Of a DNA stretch of 5,434 nt, positions 1 through 5,434 are shown piece after piece. A program made the position numbers and the translations under genes. Every line of letters starts with the position of its first letter. Within the stretch, counting starts at the first letter, position 1. This DNA comes from Cyclobacteriaceae bacterium (lineage in GTDB: Bacteria > Bacteroidota > Bacteroidia > Cytophagales > Cyclobacteriaceae), in assembly GCA_019751475.1 (NCBI GenBank), contig JAIENH010000747.1, positions 1 through 5,434 on the forward strand. Direction: 5' to 3'. The notes under the pieces are model-generated. The model saw only the letters and a program-made list of their open reading frames with translations. It was not told the DNA's origin and did no database searches.

Positions 1-1197
<1,197 letters not shown>

Positions 1198-1219
1198 TTA
1201 ATTGATTTGGTGGTTAGAA

Positions 1220-1498
1220 TTAGATCGTACCGAAGATGTCGGAGTTGCGCATGATGAGATAGTCTTTGCCGTCAATGGTGATCTCTGTGCCAGAGTACTT
1301 TCCATAGAGGATGTGCTCACCAACTTTCACAGTTACAGGCTTATCTTTTATGCCTTCACCTACTGCTATCACTTTGCCTTTTTGGGGTTTTTCTTTTGCC
1401 GTGTCCGGGATGATGATGCCGGAAGCGGTCTTTTCTTCAGCCGCAGCGGGTTCTACCAACACGCGGTCTTCGTTCGGTTTGAAATTAATTTTCGCCAT
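1220..1498 (-). CDS. groES: Co-chaperonin GroES (10 kDa subunit)
   Basis: GroES forms the heptameric lid that binds the GroEL ring and closes the folding chamber in the cytosol. The 92-residue product is of normal family length. It opens with a NFKPNEDRVLVEP strand (5-17), which matches the typical 'kPL.DRVLV' start. The GroEL-contacting mobile loop follows at about residues 18-36, with hydrophobic core SGIIIPDTA. Then come GKVIAVGEG (41-49), a VKVGEHILYGKYSGTEI segment (57-73) and the C-terminal YLIMRNSDIFGTI. The first ATG of the frame is used and no strong Shine-Dalgarno is visible, which is common in Bacteroidota. It is the first gene of the groES-groEL operon. Upstream lies a roughly 200-base region divergent from a plus-strand gene. 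I see no CIRCE operator there, so HrcA control is not supported. Confidence 0.98.
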   Translation of the reverse strand: MAKINFKPNEDRVLVEPAAAEEKTASGIIIPDTAKEKPQKGKVIAVGEGIKDKPVTVKVGEHILYGKYSGTEITIDGKDYLIMRNSDIFGTI

Positions 1499-1552
1499 AT
1501 GGATTTAAGATTTAGTTTAACAAACTGCTCCGCAACGGTCGATTTTCATGCC

Positions 1553-1581
1553 AAAACAGCATTTATGACAGTTGTGGTCAA
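1553..1581 (-). promoter_or_regulatory. Tentative groESL promoter (Bacteroidota type)
   Basis: Read on the minus strand, a TTG (1581-1579, inside TTGACC) is followed after 19 bases by the octamer CTGTTTTG (1559-1552). The spacing matches the Bacteroidota primary-sigma pattern TTG - 19/20 - TAnnTTTG. The TTTG half fits, but the leading TA does not. Transcription would begin near 1545 and give a leader of about 45 bases before groES. The call rests on spacing and half a motif, so it is weak. A heat-shock-specific element may overlap it. Confidence 0.25.
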
Positions 1582-1646
1582 TTTGGGGTCGCAAGATACT
1601 CCTAACCCGCATAAAGTGTCAGTTTGAAAGCGAAAAAATGGCAGAA

Positions 1647-1677
1647 TTGGCAGGTCAGCCGACTTTTCGTATAATTA
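1647..1677 (+). promoter_or_regulatory. Tentative promoter for the 238-residue gene
   Basis: TTG (1647-1649) is followed by a 20-base spacer and TATAATTA (1670-1677). This fits the Bacteroidota TTG - about 20 - TAnnTTTG layout at four of the six fixed positions of the octamer. A start of transcription near 1684 would leave a leader of about 17 bases before the ATG at 1701. It would exclude the upstream alternative starts at 1572 and 1638, so the promoter and the chosen start support each other. AT-rich chance matches are common, so confidence is limited. Confidence 0.3.
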
Positions 1678-1700
1678 AATCCAGAATCAATTTTATTCCT

Positions 1701-2417
1701 ATGGACGCATTAAAAGACAATTGGCTTACCGATGGTCTCATTGACCTGGAGTATAAGAAGTATGTGCTGTTGGCCTACCTCCAGAAGGTGAAGGAATCGT
1801 TTGGGCGGGTGGAGTTGTATCCTTATTTATCTGACCTCGTTTTTCATTACCGCAACCTCATAGCCTTGCAGGAAAACAAGGCCCTGATTTTTGAGTCGTT
1901 CCCCAAGGAGCTATCGCTGGATAATCTGAAGAACCTGGAGATGAACTACAAGAAGATGATTGAGGATGATGCCATCATGCAGGAGATTGAATCTATCATG
2001 GCCTTTGCCGTTCCTCAGTTAAAAGACTCAGTGGAAGAGGGCTCTGCCATCTATGAATTTGTTGAATCGAAATGTGAACTATCGCCTGTAGGTGTAGTGC
2101 CGCTCTATGCGCATGAAGGCTACATGTTTATCACACAGCCTCCTGAACAGGAGACAAATGTATATCGATATCAAATCACGGTTTATCAAAGTAGTTCGGA
2201 ATCAATGCGAGGCTTGCAGACACAGTTTCTATGTACTACACGCTACAACCTGACCAATACCTATGAGCAGATGAAGATGACATTGGTAAAACAGTACGCA
2301 GACTTACCCAACCCGGCTGCGTTTCTTGTACTATCCAAGATGAAGTTTCCGTACTTGCAAACACTCGTGCCAGTAGCCAAGCGGCTACTGGTAAAGCACC
2401 TGTCTAAACCTGAATAG
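1701..2417 (+). CDS. Conserved Bacteroidota protein of unknown function, 238 aa
   Basis: I recognise this as resembling an uncharacterised protein found in Bacteroidota, but know no function for it. It has no signal peptide and no membrane segment, so it is probably cytosolic. The N-terminal half (about 1-120) looks largely helical and charged: LIDLEYKKYVLLAYLQKV (13-30), a YPYLSDLVFHYRNL block (40-53) and FPKELS (67-72). The C-terminal half contains a probable beta-rich part with SPVGVVPLYAHEGYMFI (128-144) and YRYQITVYQSS (156-166), then a helical end LVPVAKRLLVKHL (222-234). The open frame continues upstream to possible starts at 1572 and 1638. I chose 1701 because the family pattern 'M..L...WL..GLID.EYKKYVLLAYLQ' begins there and a candidate promoter lies just ahead. 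It is divergent from groES and convergent with secG. Confidence 0.85.
   Translation: MDALKDNWLTDGLIDLEYKKYVLLAYLQKVKESFGRVELYPYLSDLVFHYRNLIALQENKALIFESFPKELSLDNLKNLEMNYKKMIEDDAIMQEIESIMAFAVPQLKDSVEEGSAIYEFVESKCELSPVGVVPLYAHEGYMFITQPPEQETNVYRYQITVYQSSSESMRGLQTQFLCTTRYNLTNTYEQMKMTLVKQYADLPNPAAFLVLSKMKFPYLQTLVPVAKRLLVKHLSKPE
2370..2391. terminator. Perfect 9-bp hairpin at the convergent gene ends (possible bidirectional terminator)
   Basis: CCAGTAGCC and GGCTACTGG form a perfect 9-base-pair stem around a 4-base loop. The hairpin lies inside the last codons of the plus-strand gene (VPVAKRL), 24 to 45 bases before the end of its stop codon. Seen from secG it lies 30 bases beyond the stop, where a terminator or mRNA 3' end would be expected. 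Neither strand has a T-run right after the stem, so it is not a textbook intrinsic terminator. It could instead stabilise the secG 3' end, or it may be a chance result of codon choice. Confidence 0.4.
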
Positions 2418-2420
2418 GTG

Positions 2421-2753
2421 TTACGGCTTTTGTGCCCCGGCTGAATCAGCCTTCAAGGTAGGGGTGGTTGGCAACTGTTGTTGCTCCTTGGCCCGCTCCA
2501 AGATTTCGTCTGTTGCGCCCGCTACGCTGGGAGTAGAGAAGTTTGTAGCCAATGAGAAAGCCATTACGCAGATGGCGAGTCCCCAGGTCAGTCGCTCAAG
2601 TAAGTCGCCTGTCTTTTTCACGCCAATCATGTTGCTGGCCGTGCTTCCGCCAAACTGACTTGACAGACCGCCACCCTTTGAGTTTTGGGCCAATACAACC
2701 AGCACCAACAGCACCGATGCGAAAATGGTAAGACTAATAAGTAAAGTGTACAT
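2421..2753 (-). CDS. secG: Preprotein translocase subunit SecG
   Basis: SecG is a small inner-membrane subunit of the SecYEG channel that helps SecA-driven protein export. The 110-residue product has the family layout. A first membrane helix (about 3-22) leads into the signature AQNSKGGGLSSQFGG (22-36), a short cytosolic loop GVKKTGDLLERLTW (44-57) follows, and a second membrane helix lies at about 58-71. The remaining roughly 39 residues form a polar, charged, Pro/Gln-rich tail with no predicted fold, which seems usual for Bacteroidota SecG. The ATG lies 3 bases after the stop of the TPR-like gene, so the genes are probably co-transcribed and translationally coupled. Its stop is 3 bases from the stop of the convergent plus-strand gene, so its 3' UTR must run antisense into that gene. 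Confidence 0.96.
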   Translation of the reverse strand: MYTLLISLTIFASVLLVLVVLAQNSKGGGLSSQFGGSTASNMIGVKKTGDLLERLTWGLAICVMAFSLATNFSTPSVAGATDEILERAKEQQQLPTTPTLKADSAGAQKP

Positions 2754-2756
2754 ACG

Positions 2757-3623
2757 TTAATTTTTCAGGCTCTCAATTTGAGCGGCAAAGTAAGCCTTTT
2801 TCTGTGGAAACTTCCAAATCAGCTTCTTCAGCACCTCGATGGCCTTTTCCTTTTTGCCCTGTTTTAGCAGGATGTCCACCAGGGTTTCTGATACAATGTT
2901 GTCGCTAAACATGCCTGAGTCTTCCGACAAGTCAGGGGCAGGGGCCACCGGTGGCTGGGCCTTAGGCAGGGCAGGCTTTGTCTTGATGAATTGATCGATA
3001 ATTTCGTTTTGCTCCTTTTGCTTGGGGTTCTCTACCTTCAGCTTCTTCTTGGTAGTTTTTATTTCCTCCAGGAGTGCCTCTGTTACAGGTTCTTTCTGAT
3101 TGCGGCTTACTTTCTTCTGGCTTGGCTCAGATTGGATCTTATTAAACTCGTCTACCCGCACCTCAAAGTCGTGCTTGAGTTTCTGGAGCTTTTCCAGTTC
3201 GTGGTAAATGTCATTTCTTAAGGCATCATCTGCGAGAGCAATTGGCTCCAATACATGAGAGCTGTTTGGTGTAATTGGAATAGCTTTATCCGCTATAGCG
3301 ATAACCGGTTCTTCAGCACCTACTGTTTCTGTGGCAATAGCTACTCTCTCCACAGGAATGTCTTCAACTGGTTTAGCGATTCGCTTCTTCTTGGGTGTTG
3401 TTATCACCCACTTCAGAATGCTTCTGTCTGTTGAGTAGACGCCTGCCTCGTGTAATTGTTCGTCTTTGTCTGTCCGCCCTAAATCGCGGGCTGCTCGAGC
3501 CTTTAGTAAGTGAAATAGCTGGCTGTAAGGAAACTGTCGGGATAGTGCGTTGACTTCCTCCGATTCGTCCGGGGTGAGGTTGGTAAAGTTCCTGACGATG
3601 TGTAAGAGCCCCGAAGAATCCAT
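2757..3623 (-). CDS. TPR-like protein of unknown function between lptE and secG, 288 aa
   Basis: There is no assigned function. Three parts can be seen. The N-terminal region (1-75) includes FPYSQLFHLLKARAARDLG (31-49) and AGVYSTDRSILKWVI (60-74), a helical pattern I recall from Bacteroidota proteins encoded near lptE or secG. The middle (about 76-235) is low-complexity, with a likely coiled coil at 137-166 (LRNDIYHELEKLQKLKHDF onward), Lys/Glu-rich stretches, and a Pro/Ala linker at 216-231. The C-terminus (243-287) resembles a TPR helix pair: SETLVDILLKQGKKEKAIEVLKKL followed by FPQKKAYFAAQIESL. I see no signal peptide or membrane helix, so it may be a cytosolic scaffold. The ATG follows a 62-base gap after lptE that holds a candidate promoter, and secG begins 3 bases after its stop. 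A link to export or envelope assembly is inferred from location only. Confidence 0.9.
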   Translation of the reverse strand: MDSSGLLHIVRNFTNLTPDESEEVNALSRQFPYSQLFHLLKARAARDLGRTDKDEQLHEAGVYSTDRSILKWVITTPKKKRIAKPVEDIPVERVAIATETVGAEEPVIAIADKAIPITPNSSHVLEPIALADDALRNDIYHELEKLQKLKHDFEVRVDEFNKIQSEPSQKKVSRNQKEPVTEALLEEIKTTKKKLKVENPKQKEQNEIIDQFIKTKPALPKAQPPVAPAPDLSEDSGMFSDNIVSETLVDILLKQGKKEKAIEVLKKLIWKFPQKKAYFAAQIESLKN

Positions 3624-3643
3624 TCGTTATACCGGTTGAGCAG

Positions 3644-3675
3644 TAAAACTAATGGAAAATATGAGAGAGCGCAAA
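3644..3675 (-). promoter_or_regulatory. Candidate internal promoter for the TPR-like gene and secG
   Basis: On the minus strand TTTG (3675-3672) is separated by exactly 20 bases from TAGTTTTA (3651-3644). This matches the Bacteroidota primary-sigma consensus TTTG / TAnnTTTG at every fixed position except the final G. Transcription would begin near 3637 and leave a leader of about 13 bases before the ATG. It lies in the only sizeable gap of the otherwise tightly packed block, which favours a real promoter. It would allow secG expression independent of the regulator and lptE. Confidence 0.45.
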
Positions 3676-3685
3676 TGATTGAAAA

Positions 3686-4204
3686 TTACCAGTTTGCCAC
3701 CGTAGCGTTGAAGATATCAATCAAGATCTGTTCAAATATTCTTTTCTCCAGATCTTCTTGTACTGTTGTGAAGTTCAGGTTGTTATCAAAATCTCGGTAG
3801 AAACTGAAGGTCTTGTCTTTGAAGCTGTTCTTCGGCTCAAGAGTATCTTCGTACGTTATCTTGACACCAATGGTAAGCCTTGAAAGAGCAGCCGTGTTAA
3901 TGGCGTTCGGATCAGGCCCTGCTACGGGGGCCACAGGGTTAATGCGGTAGTCGGAGATAAAACCTTCCATGTGGAGTTCCCCATTTTCGGTAACGATGCG
4001 CAGACTTGAGTTTTGCTGAAAATAGTCTTTCAATCGGTTGGTGAATGTTTGTCCAATGTTAGCCGGTGCTAAGTCGGTGTTGTTTATGAACTGGGTTACA
4101 TCCATCGACTTGGCTGCGGTAGCCGAACCTGAAAAGGAGTAGACGCCACAACCGTGGGTCGTCATAAGCACCAATAGAACCGCTAGGATGGATTTAATCT
4201 TCAA
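3686..4204 (-). CDS. lptE: LPS-assembly lipoprotein LptE (Bacteroidota type), TTG start
   Basis: LptE is the outer-membrane lipoprotein that plugs the LptD barrel and helps deliver LPS to the cell surface. The 172-residue product begins with a lipoprotein signal: KIK (2-4), a hydrophobic core SILAVLLVLM (5-14) and the lipidated Cys19. The following GVYSFSG and the C-terminal end IFNATVANW closely match Bacteroidota LptE as I remember it. A NGELHMEGFISDYRI strand region (74-88) and LTIGVKITYED (110-120) form the expected fold. The start is TTG: the frame is open for only four codons upstream, none a usual start, and the next ATG (residue 14) would destroy the signal. AAAGGAG lies 7 bases ahead. 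The gene overlaps the regulator by 11 bases, implying translational coupling. The lipobox THGC is weak (no Leu/Val/Ile at -3, His at -2). No acidic residues follow Cys, consistent with a periplasm-facing protein. Confidence 0.93.
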   Translation of the reverse strand: MKIKSILAVLLVLMTTHGCGVYSFSGSATAAKSMDVTQFINNTDLAPANIGQTFTNRLKDYFQQNSSLRIVTENGELHMEGFISDYRINPVAPVAGPDPNAINTAALSRLTIGVKITYEDTLEPKNSFKDKTFSFYRDFDNNLNFTTVQEDLEKRIFEQILIDIFNATVANW

Positions 4205-5434
4205 GTTCGTACTCCTTTATTTTTCGATAGAGCGTCCGTTCGGAGATTCCCAAATCGCGTGCCGCATTTTTGCGCCTGTTGTTGTTCTTGGTCAAGGCAC
4301 GAATAATCAGCTCTTTTTCTTTCTTTTCGATAGAGAGGGAGTCATCTTCGGTCACGTGGCTGATGTCTTGTACTTCTTCATCGGGTTGCGGTGCCGAGGC
4401 TGTGCTGTTGGCGATGTTTAGCACAACGGGTTCATTGGATGAAGGACGTTCTCCTTGCACTTCAGCAAAGAGCTGCGGGTTTTCTTTGATGATCTGGGCT
4501 GCATGCGATGGGTTACCCACATTTTCCAACACAATGCGCTTCAATTCATTCACGTCTTTGCGCATATCAAAAAGCACCTTATACAATATTTCGCGCTCAG
4601 AGATGTCTTGACTACTACCATCTTTGTAAATGGCAGGTAAGCTGGTTTCGCGAGGTAAATATGTTTGGAGCACTTCTGCAGAAATTTCTTTTTGATCCGT
4701 AGAGAGCACAGAAATCTGATCTACCAGATTCTTGAGCTGGCGGATATTTCCAGGAAAGCGGTACTTCAGCAATACCTCACGTGCACCTTCGTTCAATGAA
4801 ATAGGTTTCACTTTGTATCGCTCTGCAAAATCCGAAGCGAACTTTCTGAAAAGCAATTCAATGTCGCGGCCACGCTCGCGCAGGGGAGGCACAAAAATGG
4901 GTACGCTGTTCAATCGATAGTATAGGTCTTCACGAAATTTTCCGTTCTCGACTTTCACCAAGAGATTTACATTGGTGGCTGCCACCACGCGCACATCTGT
5001 CTTCAATACTTTTGATGAGCCTACTTTGATGAACTCGCCATTTTCTAAAACACGTAGCAGCCTTGCCTGCGTGCCGAGCGGCATTTCTCCAATTTCATCC
5101 AGGAAGATGGTGCCACCATTTGTAACCTCGAAGTAGCCTTTGCGGGCTTCGTGTGCACCCGTAAAAGAGCCCTTTTCATGGCCAAAAAGCTCAGAATCAA
5201 TCGTTCCTTCGGGAATAGACCCGCAGTTGATGGCGATAAACTGGCCATGCTTTCGCGGGCTGAGTGAATGAATAATTTTTGAGAATGATTCCTTTCCACT
5301 GCCGCTCTCGCCCGTGATCAGCACGGACATTTCGGTAGGAGCCACCTGCATGGCCACCCGCACTGCATTGTTAAGCATTGGTGAGTTGCCAATGATCTCA
5401 AACCGCTGCTTTACACTTTGAATTTCGCTTTCGG
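4194..5434 (-). CDS. Sigma-54-interacting AAA+ regulator with Fis-type HTH, N-terminus cut by window edge
   Basis: This is a transcription activator of the NtrC/PspF class that uses ATP to open sigma-54 promoters. 412 residues are visible. The frame stays open to the edge through ESEIQSVKQRFEIIGNSP, so the Met at 5378-5376 is internal. Seen in order: Walker A GESGSGKE (41-48), sigma-54 loop GSFTGA (88-93, usual form GAFTGA), Walker B FLDEIGE (110-116), sensor I near N154, arginine-finger region FREDLYYRLN (166-175), PPLRER (182-187) and sensor II FPGNIRQLKN (226-235). A roughly 105-residue linker follows, then the Fis-type DNA-binding end with RKNAARDLGISERTLYRKI. Relatives as I recall them start within a few residues of the visible end and carry no receiver or sensor domain, so the signal is unclear. 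The gene overlaps lptE by 11 bases, heading the lptE-TPR-secG block. Confidence 0.93.
   Translation of the reverse strand, partial: ESEIQSVKQRFEIIGNSPMLNNAVRVAMQVAPTEMSVLITGESGSGKESFSKIIHSLSPRKHGQFIAINCGSIPEGTIDSELFGHEKGSFTGAHEARKGYFEVTNGGTIFLDEIGEMPLGTQARLLRVLENGEFIKVGSSKVLKTDVRVVAATNVNLLVKVENGKFREDLYYRLNSVPIFVPPLRERGRDIELLFRKFASDFAERYKVKPISLNEGAREVLLKYRFPGNIRQLKNLVDQISVLSTDQKEISAEVLQTYLPRETSLPAIYKDGSSQDISEREILYKVLFDMRKDVNELKRIVLENVGNPSHAAQIIKENPQLFAEVQGERPSSNEPVVLNIANSTASAPQPDEEVQDISHVTEDDSLSIEKKEKELIIRALTKNNNRRKNAARDLGISERTLYRKIKEYELED
4212..4218 (-). promoter_or_regulatory. Strong ribosome binding site that fixes the TTG start of lptE
   Basis: AAAGGAG on the minus strand ends 7 bases before the TTG codon of lptE, an ideal Shine-Dalgarno distance. 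It lies inside the last codons of the upstream regulator. Clear Shine-Dalgarno motifs are uncommon in Bacteroidota, so its presence beside a non-ATG start and a gene overlap is informative. Confidence 0.75.

Larger units (their letters stand above)
1499..1700. other. Divergent control region between groES and the plus-strand gene
   Basis: These roughly 200 bases separate two divergently transcribed genes and should carry both promoters. I see no CIRCE inverted repeat (TTAGCACTC-N9-GAGTGCTAA) and no sigma-54 -24/-12 pair. One TGGCAT occurs on the minus strand but has no GC at the right distance. The sequence does hold ATGCCA (1548-1553) and ATGACA (1565-1570), which read on the minus strand as TGTCAT-N11-TGGCAT. 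Two open starts of the plus-strand frame (1572 and 1638) fall inside this region but are not preferred. Confidence 0.6.

Noticed and set aside
1532..1553. TGGCAT upstream of groES as a sigma-54 -24 element
   Set aside because: The nearest TTGC on the same strand is far too distant for the fixed -24/-12 spacing.
1202..1627. 141-codon plus-strand open frame across groES
   Set aside because: It lies antisense to an unmistakable groES, and its translation has no recognisable fold or motif pattern. It is a shadow.
1572..1700. Longer N-terminus for the 238-residue protein (starts at 1572 or 1638)
   Set aside because: The extra residues do not resemble the family start, and a candidate promoter lies between them and the ATG at 1701. 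The start at 1638 has an A-rich leader, so it is not fully excluded.
4188..4920. Plus-strand open frames opposite the regulator gene, and a short minus-strand frame at 5045-5299
   Set aside because: They overlap intact AAA+ and helix-turn-helix coding sequence in other frames and show no conserved features.
5376..5378. ATG at 5378 as the regulator's start
   Set aside because: The frame continues to the window edge with a family-typical stretch (QRFEIIGNSP), so this Met is internal and the true start is beyond the edge.

Overview
The window looks like a chromosomal segment from a member of the phylum Bacteroidota, probably Cytophagales-like. This rests on recognition of the proteins, not on any search. 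The support is a Bacteroidota-type LptE lipoprotein, a short sigma-54-activator-like regulator placed directly before lptE, SecG with a polar C-terminal tail, and candidate promoters of the Bacteroidota form TTG/TTTG, about 20 bases, TAnnTTTG. Base composition is moderate, and there is no sign of mobile DNA, CRISPR, tRNA or rRNA.

Layout on the minus strand, read right to left: (1) a sigma-54-interacting AAA+/Fis regulator that enters from beyond the right edge; (2) lptE, overlapping the regulator by 11 bases and starting with TTG; (3) a 62-base gap with a plausible internal promoter; (4) a 288-residue protein with a TPR-like C-terminus; (5) secG, 3 bases further on. A conserved but uncharacterised 238-residue gene follows on the plus strand and meets secG tail to tail with a 3-base gap. 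It is divergent from groES-groEL, which runs off the left edge. groEL is cut after the codon for the catalytic Asp equivalent to E. coli D398.

The regulator-lptE-TPR-secG block joins a transcription activator to two envelope functions: LPS delivery to the outer membrane (LptE) and protein export across the inner membrane (SecG). groESL is the cytosolic folding machine. Together this is a conserved housekeeping neighbourhood. I did not find a clearly novel system. The least explained parts are the target and signal of the regulator, the roles of the 288- and 238-residue proteins, a perfect hairpin at the convergent gene ends, and the start and lipobox of lptE. All intergenic gaps are under about 205 bases.
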